Shown: positions 44,301-53,830, numbered from the stretch's first letter. The stretch: DNA of 64,000 bases from UBA5336 sp039818165 (GCA_039818165.1 JBCBUL010000003.1:134535-198534); one strand, 5' to 3'. Program-made: numbers and translations. Notes: a model not told the origin generated them from the letters alone.

Positions 44301-44431
44301 TAGGTGTCCTTTCCCCCGATAGGGTGTGTCTGTCACGCAGCCTATGTATGGGGAGGCGTCCTACAGGTCATATCACGACCCGTCGCGTCTGCTCAAACGC
44401 CCGTGAGGTGTCGTGAGCGGCGATTGGAAGC

Positions 44432-44461
44432 TTGACAAACAACCCGCCTTTTCTGTAGCTA
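44432..44461 (+). promoter_or_regulatory. Probable rpmH promoter
   Basis: A consensus -35 hexamer TTGACA (44432-44437) is followed after 18 bases by TAGCTA (44456-44461), a weak -10, about 50 bases before rpmH. The rest of the divergent 211-base region to the DUF547 start shows nothing else I can support. Confidence 0.45.
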
Positions 44462-44511
44462 CCGCGCTTTCCGACACCGGTCTAAAAGTTTGACGAGAGG
44501 CGAGACGCCCG

Positions 44512-44646
44512 ATGAAACGCACATTCCAGCCGAGCCGCCTGAAACGCGCCCGCACCCACGGCTTCCGTGAACGCATGTCCACGAAGAATGGCCGCAAAGT
44601 GCTTGCACGCCGCCGCATCAAAGGCCGCAAGCGCCTGTCCGCCTAG
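44512..44646 (+). CDS. rpmH: 50S ribosomal protein L34
   Basis: The smallest large-subunit protein, 44 residues, starting MKRTFQPSRLKRARTHGFRERMSTKNGRKVLARRR and ending KGRKRLSA. This is a complete, typical L34. A GAGAGG ribosome-binding site precedes the ATG. It heads the conserved rpmH-rnpA-yidC-yihA cluster. Confidence 0.98.
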   Translation: MKRTFQPSRLKRARTHGFRERMSTKNGRKVLARRRIKGRKRLSA

Positions 44647-44671
44647 TTTCGCAGGCTTGAAGGAGGCGCCC

Positions 44672-45076
44672 TTGGCCGCCTCTCCTCCTTTGCGAAGACT
44701 GAAACGCCGCTCTGAGTTCCTGGCCGCCAGGAACGGCACATCAGAGCGGCGCAAATCATTGGTGGTACAAGCCCGTGGGCGTAAAGACGATGATTGCTCC
44801 ATCGGCGAAGGCTACACCGCAACGAAAAAAGTCGGCCATGCCCCGGCACGAGCGCGCGCCAAGCGCCGACTGCGCGAAGCGGCCAGGACCTTGCTACCGA
44901 TCCACGGCGTGCCGGGCGCTGATTATGTGTTTATCGCCCGCGGCATCACAGGCCGCGTTGACTGGCCCCGGTTGCTTGACGATATGAAAAGCGCCCTGAT
45001 AAGCCTCGCGCCTGTTTTAGGGGGCGAGTCTGCCCTGCCCGACGCGACCCAAAAAATCGCAAACAAGAAGACCTGA
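44672..45076 (+). CDS. rnpA: Ribonuclease P protein component
   Basis: The protein subunit of RNase P, which aids the RNA in cutting 5' leaders from pre-tRNA. The best start is the TTG at 44672, five bases after GGAGG, giving 134 residues (MAASPPLRRLKRRSEFLAAR). LKRRSEFLAAR is the family N-terminus. The central basic motif is KKVGHAPARARAKRRLREAAR, where the usual pattern is VGNA followed by RNR-x-KR-x-x-RE; two conserved Asn are replaced by His and Ala. The C-terminus contains GADYVFIARGITGRVDWPRLLDDM. It lies 25 bases after rpmH and three bases before yidC. Confidence 0.94.
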   Translation: MAASPPLRRLKRRSEFLAARNGTSERRKSLVVQARGRKDDDCSIGEGYTATKKVGHAPARARAKRRLREAARTLLPIHGVPGADYVFIARGITGRVDWPRLLDDMKSALISLAPVLGGESALPDATQKIANKKT

Positions 45077-45079
45077 CCC

Positions 45080-46936
45080 ATGCAGCCCCAAGCGCCGAAT
45101 GATCCCGATCAGACCCGCAACCTGATCCTCGCCATGGTGCTGATGCTCGGCGTCCTTTTTCTCTACCAGACTTTCTACTTGGGCCCCCAGCAAGAAGCTC
45201 GAAGGGCCGCCCAGGAAGCGGCCGCTGCACGTGAAGCGGAAATCCAGGCCCAGCGGGAAGAACTTGGCATCGAAACGCCAGTCATCGCCGAGACGGTCGA
45301 AGAAGCCCTCGAGGCCGACATTCGCATCCCCTTCGATGCCGCCGGCGTGGACGGCTCCATCAATCTCACGGGCGCGCGGATCGACGACCTCAATCTCAAA
45401 CGCCACTTCCTGACGGTCGAGCAGGAAGCCGAGCTGCGCCTCCTGCGCCCGGCGAATGCTGCGAACGGCTATTTCGCCACCTATGGCTGGGACCAATATG
45501 AACCGGCAGAAGGCGCTGTGATCGGCCGAGCCATCGGCATCAATTCCTCCTGGGAACTCGTGCGCGGCAATGAGCTGACCGAAAGCTCACCCATCACCCT
45601 GCGCCGGGTGCGTGGCCCGCTGACGTTCGAGCGGACCATTTCCGTCGACGAAAATTACATGTTCACCTATACAGACCGTGTGGTGAACACGGCATCAGCG
45701 TCCGTCACGCTTCGCCCATATGGCCTGATCCAGCGCCAGGGCGATTATAAGGAGTTCCTTGAAGCGACGGATCCCGGTTCCGCCGGTGCCAGCCAGATCG
45801 TCCACCAAGGCCTGATCGGCGTCATCGACAATGACCTGAAGCTGCGCAGCTACAAGAACCTGTCCCAAGGCAAAGGCATCAAGGGCGATTCAGACGCAGA
45901 GTCTGCGGGCTGGATCGGCCTGACCGACAAGTACTGGATGGCGGCCCTGATACCCCGTCAGGGCGAAGCGTTCACAGCCACCTTCGAGCTGCAGGAGCTC
46001 AGCGGCGAAGACCCAACCTATCAAATCCGCACCGAGGGCACGCCCGTCACCGTTCCGGCCGGTGGAGAGATCACTATCGAACACCACGTCTTTGCGGGTG
46101 CGAAGGAACTCGCCGTCCTGCGCGCCTATGAAGACGAACTGGATCTTCCACGGTTTGATGACGCCATAGACTGGGGCTTTCTGTACTTCCTGACCAAACC
46201 CTTCTTCAACATCCTACTCTGGCTGAAGGGGATGATCGGCTCGTTCGGCTGGGCGATCCTGGCCTTCACAGTGCTGGTGAAGATCCCGCTCATCCCGCTC
46301 TACAATCAGAGCTACAAGGCCATGGCCAAGATGAAGCTTCTGGCCGAGCCGATGAAGGAAATTCAGGAGAAGTATAAGGACAATCCGCAAGAACGGCAGA
46401 AACAAGTCATGGCGCTCTACCAGCGCGAAAAGGCAAATCCGCTCGCGGGCTGCCTGCCGATCCTTGCCACGATCCCGATCTTCTACGCGCTCTACAAAAC
46501 CCTATTTGTGACGCTTGAGATGCGCCATGAGAGCTTCGGCTACATCTCTGACCTGTCGGCGCCTGACCCGCTCGTGCTGGGCAATCTGTTCGGCATTCTG
46601 GATATCCCGGCGACGGATGTACGCAGCATCTTCATCCTCGGCATCGTTCTGGGCATCGGCATTCTGCCCATTCTCTACGGCCTGACCATGTGGGCGATCC
46701 AGTCGCTGAACCCGCCGCCCACAGACAAGATGCAGCGCCAGATCATGATGTTCCTGCCCTTCATCCTGACGTTTGTGTTCGGCGGCTTCGCAGCAGGCCT
46801 TGTGCTCTACTGGGTCTGGAACAACATCCTGTCGCTCATCCAACAATACTTCATCATGCGCCGGAACGGGGTCGAGACGCAGCTCGACAAGCTGATCATG
46901 CGTCTGCGCGGCGGCGGCGAAAAACCGGCGGAATGA
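45080..46936 (+). CDS. yidC: Membrane protein insertase YidC
   Basis: The Oxa1/YidC insertase that places proteins into the inner membrane, with or without SecYEG. At 618 residues it is the long gram-negative form. An N-terminal helix (NLILAMVLMLGVLFLYQTFYLG) and a large periplasmic beta-supersandwich domain (about 60-370) come first. The conserved five-helix core contains GSFGWAILAFTVLVKIPLIPLYNQSYKAMAKMKLL, the coiled C1 loop (KYKDNPQERQKQVMALYQREKANPLAGCLPIL) and a C-terminal basic tail. It overlaps the yihA start by four bases. Confidence 0.97.
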   Translation: MQPQAPNDPDQTRNLILAMVLMLGVLFLYQTFYLGPQQEARRAAQEAAAAREAEIQAQREELGIETPVIAETVEEALEADIRIPFDAAGVDGSINLTGARIDDLNLKRHFLTVEQEAELRLLRPANAANGYFATYGWDQYEPAEGAVIGRAIGINSSWELVRGNELTESSPITLRRVRGPLTFERTISVDENYMFTYTDRVVNTASASVTLRPYGLIQRQGDYKEFLEATDPGSAGASQIVHQGLIGVIDNDLKLRSYKNLSQGKGIKGDSDAESAGWIGLTDKYWMAALIPRQGEAFTATFELQELSGEDPTYQIRTEGTPVTVPAGGEITIEHHVFAGAKELAVLRAYEDELDLPRFDDAIDWGFLYFLTKPFFNILLWLKGMIGSFGWAILAFTVLVKIPLIPLYNQSYKAMAKMKLLAEPMKEIQEKYKDNPQERQKQVMALYQREKANPLAGCLPILATIPIFYALYKTLFVTLEMRHESFGYISDLSAPDPLVLGNLFGILDIPATDVRSIFILGIVLGIGILPILYGLTMWAIQSLNPPPTDKMQRQIMMFLPFILTFVFGGFAAGLVLYWVWNNILSLIQQYFIMRRNGVETQLDKLIMRLRGGGEKPAE

Positions 46937-47577
46937 GCGACGAAACACCCGAATTCGATGCCGATGCCCTCGAAACAGGGCGCAAGCTGTTTGCCGGGCC
47001 GATCACCTTCGTCAAAGGCGTCGTTGATCTCGCGCATCTGCCGCCGGGGGACCGCAACGAAGTGGCGTTTGCCGGGCGATCAAATGTCGGCAAGTCGTCG
47101 CTGATCAACGCAATCACAAATCGGAAGGGCCTCGCGCGCACGTCCGCCGAGCCCGGGAAAACCCGCGAAATCAACTATTTCGATCTTGGCGAAGGCCGGG
47201 CATGGCTCGTGGACCTGCCCGGCTTTGGCTATGCCAAGGTTTCAAAGACCCAGGCGGCCCACTGGATCGCGCTGACCAAGGATTATCTGCGCGGCCGCGC
47301 GGCCTTGCGCCGGGTCTTCCTGCTCATCGATATTCGCCGCGGCCTGATGCCTGCCGACACTGAGGTCATGGAGCTTTTGGACGTGTCCGCGGTGAACTAC
47401 CAGATCGTGCTGACAAAGGCCGACAAGGTGAAGCCCACGCGCGCGGCTTTCTTGAAAGACGAGCTTGAAACCACGCTGAAGAAGCACGCCGCGGCCCATC
47501 CCATGGTGCGGGTGACAAGCTCAGAAAAGGGTCACGGGCTCGCCGAACTCCGGGCAGAGATTGCCACCCTCCTCTAA
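46933..47577 (+). CDS. yihA: Ribosome-biogenesis GTPase YihA/YsxC (EngB)
   Basis: A 214-residue small GTPase needed for 50S assembly and division. G1 is AGRSNVGKSSLINA, G2 is around ARTSAEPGKTREINYF, G3 is LVDLPGFGYAKV, G4 is LTKADK and G5 is near VTSSEKGHGL. The ATG at 46933 overlaps the yidC stop (ATGA). It is the last of the rpmH-rnpA-yidC-yihA genes; in related genomes argB often comes next, whereas here several genes intervene. Confidence 0.96.
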   Translation: MSDETPEFDADALETGRKLFAGPITFVKGVVDLAHLPPGDRNEVAFAGRSNVGKSSLINAITNRKGLARTSAEPGKTREINYFDLGEGRAWLVDLPGFGYAKVSKTQAAHWIALTKDYLRGRAALRRVFLLIDIRRGLMPADTEVMELLDVSAVNYQIVLTKADKVKPTRAAFLKDELETTLKKHAAAHPMVRVTSSEKGHGLAELRAEIATLL

Positions 47578-47635
47578 TCCGGTATGCACAAAGCCAAACG
47601 GGTTATGGGGGCACACCATGAGATAGTTCATATGC

Positions 47636-48667
47636 TTGATTGGCCTAGCCGCTCTGGCGGCCTGCGGAGGCAGCGGCGATCGCGGCATTGAACCAAGCGG
47701 CGAGACTTGGCGCGCGAGCGAAGCTCTGGACGCTCTACGGACCGCCTCTTGCCCGGATGGAGTGAGTTTCGAACGTGCGCCGGAAATAGACCTGACAGTC
47801 ACCCCGCTGGATATGTCCGGTCTGAAAGCGGGCGAACACCTGTTCGGCCGAACGACGGTTGTCGGCGGCTGGGAACTGACAAGCGACGATGCGCGCTTTG
47901 GCGGATTGTCTGGCCTCGCCGTCTACCCCTTCGGTAATCTGCTGGCGGTCGGCGACCAGGGCAGCTTCATCTGGATTACCGTCGAAGACGACGCGCCCAC
48001 ACAGGCCCATCTGTCGCCCATGCTGAATATTGCCGGGGCTGAAATCGCCGACAAATCCCGCGCCGACGCCGAAGGCGTAACACTGATCGACGGCCTCGCC
48101 CTTGTCAGCTTTGAACGCGAACACCGTATCGAAGCCTTCGACCTGGAAGGCTGCGGCGCGGCCGCGCGTGCGGCGCTCGCCCTGGATTTACCCGGTCACC
48201 CGCTGGGGATCCCTGAGCCGATGCGGGCCAATGGCGGCGCTGAAGCCATTGCCTATTCGGCCCAGCAGGACACGACGTTTGTGGGCATCGAAACCACCAG
48301 CGAGCAAGGGCAACCCCTCATGCGCGTGGACAGCGCGGGCACAATTACGCGTCAGGTCAACCTGGACGCGCCCCGCGAATTTGCGCTCACCGGACTGGAT
48401 GCCCCAAGCTACTATCCCTACGCCCTTTTCCGGCACTACACGCCCGAAGACGGCAACCGCAACATCATCGCCTATGTCGATGGCACGGCCACCCCCCGCT
48501 ATGGCCTGTTCGACAAAGTCCGGCTGGACCCAAGCGTGCCCGTGGACAATTTCGAGGGCATTGCCGTGCAGGATTTGGGCGATGGCGTGCGCCGCGTCTG
48601 GATCGTGTCCGACGATAATTTCTCAGACAGCCAGCGCACACTGCTGATGGCGTTCGATCTCACCTGA
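47636..48667 (+). CDS. Esterase-like phytase-domain lipoprotein with disrupted start
   Basis: A beta-propeller protein of about 343 residues in the esterase-like phytase family. Motifs are GGLSGLAVYPFGNLLAVGDQGSFIWI, ADAEGVTLIDG, ALVSFEREHRIEAF, NGGAEAIAY and FEGIAVQDLGDGVRRVWIVSDDNFS. The product should be a lipoprotein (LIGLAALAAC). Its natural start is probably the ATG at 47618, preceded by a GGGGG, but the third codon there is TAG (47624-47626). In-frame reading would be MR, stop, FICLIGLAALAAC. The open frame begins only at the TTG at 47636, which leaves a very short signal with no positive charge. It may be a recent nonsense mutant or a sequencing error. Confidence 0.75.
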   Translation: MIGLAALAACGGSGDRGIEPSGETWRASEALDALRTASCPDGVSFERAPEIDLTVTPLDMSGLKAGEHLFGRTTVVGGWELTSDDARFGGLSGLAVYPFGNLLAVGDQGSFIWITVEDDAPTQAHLSPMLNIAGAEIADKSRADAEGVTLIDGLALVSFEREHRIEAFDLEGCGAAARAALALDLPGHPLGIPEPMRANGGAEAIAYSAQQDTTFVGIETTSEQGQPLMRVDSAGTITRQVNLDAPREFALTGLDAPSYYPYALFRHYTPEDGNRNIIAYVDGTATPRYGLFDKVRLDPSVPVDNFEGIAVQDLGDGVRRVWIVSDDNFSDSQRTLLMAFDLT

Positions 48668-48694
48668 TCGTCACCACCCGGGGGCTTACCAAAC

Positions 48695-48865
48695 CCGACG
48701 GGGCACACTACGTTCGACCTCTGCGAGGGCTGCGGCGTTCGGCAGGGCTCTTCAACTCCGGGGACCTTACATTCCGTAAGGGAGCTGGCACGCTGGCCGG
48801 GACCGTGGTCCCGGCTCATCTGGCGCCCACCTAGCTTGCTAGGGTCTACGGGAGTGAAAACCATG
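48695..48865 (+). ncRNA. ssrS: Probable 6S RNA (approximate ends)
   Basis: The 260 bases between the lipoprotein and fthC have no gene but are highly structured. They contain CCTCTGCGAGGGCTGCGGCG, CTCTTCAACTCCGGGGACCT followed by TACATTCCGTAAGGGAG, a perfect 9-bp terminal hairpin (GCCGGGACC / GGTCCCGGC, 48796-48815) and a closing GACC/GGTC pairing (about 48716 and 48842). Position directly upstream of the 5-formyl-THF cyclo-ligase gene is the classic ssrS-ygfA linkage. 6S RNA sequesters the housekeeping RNA polymerase holoenzyme. The ends are estimated; a covariance search was not possible. Confidence 0.65.
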
Positions 48866-48927
48866 CCCACCGGCGCGCGCGGTCCTTTGCGTGTTTTACC
48901 CATCGCCTCTGAAGGAAAGGCCTGGCC

Positions 48928-49539
48928 ATGACCGACAAGGCAGTGCTGCGCGCAGACATGAAAGCCCTACGCGAAGAGCTCAACGCTCGCGATCCCGACG
49001 CAGGCGAGACCCTGGCAGCGGCCTTTCCGATGAAGCTCCTGGAGCGCTATGGCCCGGAAGTGGCGGGCTACGTGGCGATTGGCGCCGAGATTGACGCGAT
49101 GCCACTAATGACCCGCCTGGAGAAAGCCGGGGCGGAGTTGTCCCTGCCGCGCGTGGAGGAAGACGGATCCATGACCTACCGGCGCTGGTCTCCGGGCGAG
49201 CCGCTGGAAGCGGCCGCCTTTGGCCTCAGTGAACCGTGCGAGAGCGCCCCGGTCGTCTCCCCCACGCTCATCCTCACCCCCGTGCTGGCCTTCGACGGTA
49301 TGGGCAACCGGCTGGGCTACGGCAAAGGCCACTATGACCGCGCCCTGGAGCGCCTGCGAAAAGACGGGCGGGCGTTTGCCTGCGCCCTGGCTTTTCATGG
49401 GCAGATGATCGATGCGGTGCCAAGCGAGCCCCACGACCAGCCGCTCGACTGGGCGATGACCGAAGCCGGCTCGGTGCCGCTTTTCATGATGCGGAATATG
49501 AAAGCGATATCAGCGGGCGGTGGGAACAGTGCCGCCTGA
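48928..49539 (+). CDS. fthC: 5-formyltetrahydrofolate cyclo-ligase
   Basis: An ATP-dependent enzyme that converts 5-formyl-THF to 5,10-methenyl-THF. The 203-residue protein starts MTDKAVLRADMKALREEL. It carries the family motifs ILTPVLAFDGMGNRLGYGKGHYDRAL and a C-terminal DWAMTEAGSVPLF that matches the usual V-x-T-E. The ATG at 48928 is preceded by GGAAAGG. It lies downstream of the probable 6S RNA, the ssrS-ygfA arrangement. Its last 30 bases overlap a convergent small membrane-protein ORF. Confidence 0.93.
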   Translation: MTDKAVLRADMKALREELNARDPDAGETLAAAFPMKLLERYGPEVAGYVAIGAEIDAMPLMTRLEKAGAELSLPRVEEDGSMTYRRWSPGEPLEAAAFGLSEPCESAPVVSPTLILTPVLAFDGMGNRLGYGKGHYDRALERLRKDGRAFACALAFHGQMIDAVPSEPHDQPLDWAMTEAGSVPLFMMRNMKAISAGGGNSAA

Positions 49540-49704
49540 GGCCGGCGCCAGCCCGGGCATGATCACAGACATCAATTCCTCATCGGAATAGACCTTGATC
49601 GGGCTGTAGGCGAAGGCCTGGCCCACCACATAGACCACAACGGACGCAATCGCTGCCCCGGCCCACCGGCGCCTGCGCGCCAACTTCTCATCTTCGCCAC
49701 TCAT
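49510..49704 (-). CDS. Small single-pass membrane protein
   Basis: A 64-residue ORF starting at the ATG at 49704 (MSGEDEKLARRRRWAG), with GGGCGGG before it (the frame is open to 49728). It has a basic patch, one membrane helix (AGAAIASVVVYVVGQAFAY) and a short tail (SPIKVYSDEELMSVIMPG). Positive-inside logic puts the N-terminus in the cytoplasm. It overlaps the fthC end by 30 bases on the opposite strand, and a CtrA-like box lies just upstream. Function unknown; the coding call rests on the coherent topology and start signal. Confidence 0.5.
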   Translation of the reverse strand: MSGEDEKLARRRRWAGAAIASVVVYVVGQAFAYSPIKVYSDEELMSVIMPGLAPASGGTVPTAR

Positions 49705-49737
49705 AGGCCCGCCCATCGCAAGGCCCATGCCAGACGG

Positions 49738-49753
49738 TTAGCGAGGCGTTAAC
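49738..49753. promoter_or_regulatory. CtrA-like box upstream of the small membrane protein
   Basis: The sequence TTAG-CGAGGCG-TTAAC differs from the CtrA consensus TTAA-N7-TTAAC at one base. It sits 34 bases before the ATG at 49704, a position typical of a promoter-overlapping site. Binding is inferred from the motif only. Confidence 0.4.
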
Positions 49754-49774
49754 GTGCCTTTGATTTTTCGAACG

Positions 49775-52162
49775 TCACTCGCTTTCGGGCTTAACGTAAG
49801 TATCAAACCAGGCGGTCATCTCAGCCAGTGTGTGGAGAACGGATTCGCGGCCGCGATAGCCGTGGCTCTCATAGGGCAACATAACAAGTCTCGCCGTTCC
49901 GCCCGTACCTCTTACAGCCGAGAACATCCGCTCGGACTGTTGCGGAAAGGTGCCTGAATTATTGTCCCGCATACCATGGATTAGCAGCATGGGTTCCTTG
50001 ATCTGGTCAGCGGCCATGAAAGGCGAGAGCGTGTAATAGACGTCTTCGGCATCCCAGAAGATGCGCCGCTCTGCTTGGAAGCCGAAGGGCGTCAACGTCC
50101 GGTTATAGGCACCCGAGCGGGCAATGCCGGCGCGGAAAAGGTCGCTCTGGGCCAGGAGATGCGCGGTCATAAAGGCCCCGTAGCTATGCCCGCCAATGCC
50201 TACGCGCTCGCCATCTCCAAAGCCTCGACGCACGGTCTCGTCCACGGCGGCCTCGGCAGAGGATACAATTTGTTCGATAAAGGTGTCGTTCACAGTCTCT
50301 GGGTCGGAGCCCACGACCGGCATCGCGGTGCGGTCCATCACCGCGTAGCCCTGGGTTAGGAAGAAGAGGTGAGAATAGCCGCCAATGCGTGTGAAGCGAT
50401 ACTTGGAGTCGCGCACCTGGCCTGCCGTGTCAGCGGAGTTGAACTCGCGCGGATATGCCCAGAAGACGATTGGGAGGGTCTGTCCTTCCTCATAATCCGG
50501 CGGCAGGTAGAGCGTGGCAGAAAGCGGCGTGCCGTCCTCGCGCTCATAGGTTATCAGCTCCCGCTTGATACCGGTCAGCTCGGGATGTGGATCGGGAAAA
50601 TCCGTCAGGAAAGTGGCCGTGCTGCCTGCGTGCAGCCGGTAGTTTCCGGGCGTTGCGGGGTCTTCATAGTAAGTGACGAACCGGCTGCCATCGGCCTCGA
50701 GCACGTCGATGACATATTCATAGGTCTCGCCGCGGTTGCGCCAGATTTCCTCGGTCTCCAGAGTCTCCAGGTCGAACCGATTAAGGAAAGGTCGGTTCCC
50801 GTCCGGCGTTGCTCCCTGCCCCGACATCAAGAGTGCACCATCATTAACGATGGCCACATTGAACCCTGCATCTGTCAGGGTGGTGAGCGGGGAACCCGGA
50901 TTATTGTAGGCGTCCTGCACATCGCGGAATTGGACAATCTTGACCGGGTCAGTCCCATCAACGTCCACAAGGCTGGCGCGAATTTCGCGCGTGTCGCGGT
51001 CATAGTCGTACACAATGATATTATCGGTACCTTGCAGACCCTGGAATCCCGAATAACGGTCTTCAAGGTCAACCAGCTTTGTGGGCTCCCTCTCGAATGG
51101 GGCTTCGAGCGCCATCAACGCATCGCGAACACCGGTCTCCACCCTGGGATCCCCGCCATCCTGCGCTTCGGCCCAGATCAGAGTAGCGTCTTCCGTGGGA
51201 TGCCATTCGATGGACCGACGACCAGTGACCACGCCCTGAACGGGCAGATTATCGGCCAGCGGCTGCTCGGCGATCATCTGAAGGATGTTGCCCTCCATGT
51301 CGGCCACCGCGCTCGTGAGCGGAAAGCGCCACCATGGTACCTGATAGGAGAATGGCTCGCTAATCCACTCCATGAGCAGGTACTCGCCATCAGGCGATGG
51401 AACGATTGATGTGTAGATGCGCGGCTCGCCCACACGCGTGCGCTCACCATTATTGTCCACGATAAAGGGTTGGCTCGTTGCAAGCCATCGGAACGTAGCC
51501 TCATCATGGGCGTCTTCGAGGAGGTCCTGGTAGGTACGCGTCTGGGCCTCTTCTCCGCCGGCGGCATCCTGGATGGCCGGGCCGATGGGAGTGAGCGGCT
51601 CGACCGGCTTGGGCCCACGATCCTCAGGCGTACTGAGATACAGGATACTGCGGTTGTCTAGCCAGCGCGGCTCCTGGAAGATCAGGTTCAGCCCTTCGCT
51701 TACAACCTCCACAGCCGTGTCACGTTCCACATCGAGCACGTAGAGCGCCATGCCGTCATTGGTCGTGTGGGAGAAAGCCGCGTACCGACCATTCATGGAC
51801 CATTGAAAATCTGAGAGGTCGGGATTATCCGGTAAAGATACGGCGCGCACAGCGCCCGTCTCGACCGACTGGACGGAGAGGCCGACCACGTTTCGCGGGT
51901 TGAACCGGTCATTCGTAAGCGGATCGAGACGCAGCCCCGCAAGCCGTTCCATGGGTTTGCCCAGTTCGGAAACGGGGGGAAGGCTTTCGCGCTCCAGCAG
52001 CAGCATGGTCTCGCCATTGGGCGATAATGTAACTGAAGGCGCAGGCGCGCGTAGAACGATATCTGTTATTTCGTCGGGCGGGAGCTGATAGCTCGTCTGC
52101 GCGATTGCGCTGTGTCCGGCGTCAAGCGCCAGCGCTGCGATCAGTCCGGCAAGTGTCCGCAT
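49775..52162 (-). CDS. Secreted S9 family prolyl oligopeptidase-like peptidase
   Basis: A 795-residue serine peptidase of the S9 (DPP/glutamyl endopeptidase) type. The signal peptide is MRTLAGLIAALALDAGHSAIAQ. Residues 23-520 form the beta-propeller (for example SPNGETMLLLERESLP and SPDGEYLLMEWISEPFSYQVP). The C-terminal hydrolase domain has PIVFWAYPREF (oxyanion region), nucleophile Ser in VGIGGHSYGAFMTAHLLAQ, Asp in LLIHGMRDNNSGTFP and His in LPYESHGYRGRESVLH. It acts in the periplasm on oligopeptides. It stands alone; 81 bases separate it from dapD on the same strand. Confidence 0.93.
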   Translation of the reverse strand: MRTLAGLIAALALDAGHSAIAQTSYQLPPDEITDIVLRAPAPSVTLSPNGETMLLLERESLPPVSELGKPMERLAGLRLDPLTNDRFNPRNVVGLSVQSVETGAVRAVSLPDNPDLSDFQWSMNGRYAAFSHTTNDGMALYVLDVERDTAVEVVSEGLNLIFQEPRWLDNRSILYLSTPEDRGPKPVEPLTPIGPAIQDAAGGEEAQTRTYQDLLEDAHDEATFRWLATSQPFIVDNNGERTRVGEPRIYTSIVPSPDGEYLLMEWISEPFSYQVPWWRFPLTSAVADMEGNILQMIAEQPLADNLPVQGVVTGRRSIEWHPTEDATLIWAEAQDGGDPRVETGVRDALMALEAPFEREPTKLVDLEDRYSGFQGLQGTDNIIVYDYDRDTREIRASLVDVDGTDPVKIVQFRDVQDAYNNPGSPLTTLTDAGFNVAIVNDGALLMSGQGATPDGNRPFLNRFDLETLETEEIWRNRGETYEYVIDVLEADGSRFVTYYEDPATPGNYRLHAGSTATFLTDFPDPHPELTGIKRELITYEREDGTPLSATLYLPPDYEEGQTLPIVFWAYPREFNSADTAGQVRDSKYRFTRIGGYSHLFFLTQGYAVMDRTAMPVVGSDPETVNDTFIEQIVSSAEAAVDETVRRGFGDGERVGIGGHSYGAFMTAHLLAQSDLFRAGIARSGAYNRTLTPFGFQAERRIFWDAEDVYYTLSPFMAADQIKEPMLLIHGMRDNNSGTFPQQSERMFSAVRGTGGTARLVMLPYESHGYRGRESVLHTLAEMTAWFDTYVKPESE

Positions 52163-52243
52163 ATCGTCTGGCCCTCCAACGTTTCTCGCTGGAGGTTAAG
52201 CCAATTCAATGCGGGCGCAACCGCAAAGGGCGCGGAACATCCA

Positions 52244-53080
<837 letters not shown>

Positions 53081-53090
53081 GGGAAGGTCC

Positions 53091-53810
53091 TCAGGCGGGC
53101 GCCGTGGCCGCGGCGCGCAGAAAGTCTGTCAGATTGTCGGTGACATAGTGAATATGTTCACCCAGTTCATCACCCGGGCCGGCTGGGCGCGCGCCGTCGG
53201 GTTCTTTTTCCGCCCAATCGACGTCGGAGCGCACCAGAACCGTTGTAAATCCGAGCGCATGGGCAGGCTTCAGGTTGCGGTCCATATCTTCGAAAAAGAT
53301 CGATCGGGACGGGTCGACGCCATGCTGGTCGCAAAACGCGTCATAGGAGCGCCGGTCAGGCTTGGGATGGTAGTCGGCATCCTCAATCCCGGACATGCCA
53401 TCGAACAAATCATCGATCTGCATGTAAGTGGTGACGCGTTCCGCATGGCGGCGAGATCCATTGGTATAGACGAGCTTTCGGCCAGGCAGGCTCGCAATGG
53501 CTGCGCGAAGGTCCGCGCACACCGGCAGCGGACTCAAATCCACTTCGTGGACATGGGCCAGGAACTCCGCCGGCGCCATGCCGTGCAGCGTCATCATGCC
53601 TTTCAGCGTCGTGCCATGTTCGGCGTAGTATTGCTTCTGCAGGGCACGGGCTTCCACGGCGGACGTGCGAAGGAACCGGGCAACGAAATCCGTCATGCGC
53701 GCATCAATCTCGGCGAAGAGATCGCAATGGGCTGGATAGAGCGTATTGTCGAGGTCAAAGACCCAATCGCGGACATGCGCCAGCGCGCCGGGAGTGACGT
53801 TGCGCTCCAT
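53091..53810 (-). CDS. HAD pyrimidine 5'-nucleotidase
   Basis: A 239-residue HAD-superfamily phosphatase of the pyrimidine 5'-nucleotidase (SDT1/PHM8-like) group, common beside argB and dapD in alphaproteobacteria. Motif I is DWVFDLDNTLYPAHCDLF with both catalytic Asp. An alpha-helical cap (DARMTDFVARFL...EVDLSPLP) follows. Motif II is KLVYTNGSRRHAE, the motif III Lys is in YHPKPDRRSYD, and motif IV is IFFEDMDRNLKPAHALGFTTVLV. It is cytoplasmic. Spacing to its neighbours is ten and twenty bases, within one operon. Confidence 0.92.
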   Translation of the reverse strand: MERNVTPGALAHVRDWVFDLDNTLYPAHCDLFAEIDARMTDFVARFLRTSAVEARALQKQYYAEHGTTLKGMMTLHGMAPAEFLAHVHEVDLSPLPVCADLRAAIASLPGRKLVYTNGSRRHAERVTTYMQIDDLFDGMSGIEDADYHPKPDRRSYDAFCDQHGVDPSRSIFFEDMDRNLKPAHALGFTTVLVRSDVDWAEKEPDGARPAGPGDELGEHIHYVTDNLTDFLRAAATAPA

Positions 53811-53830
53811 GCCCTCGCCCTGCCCCGGCC

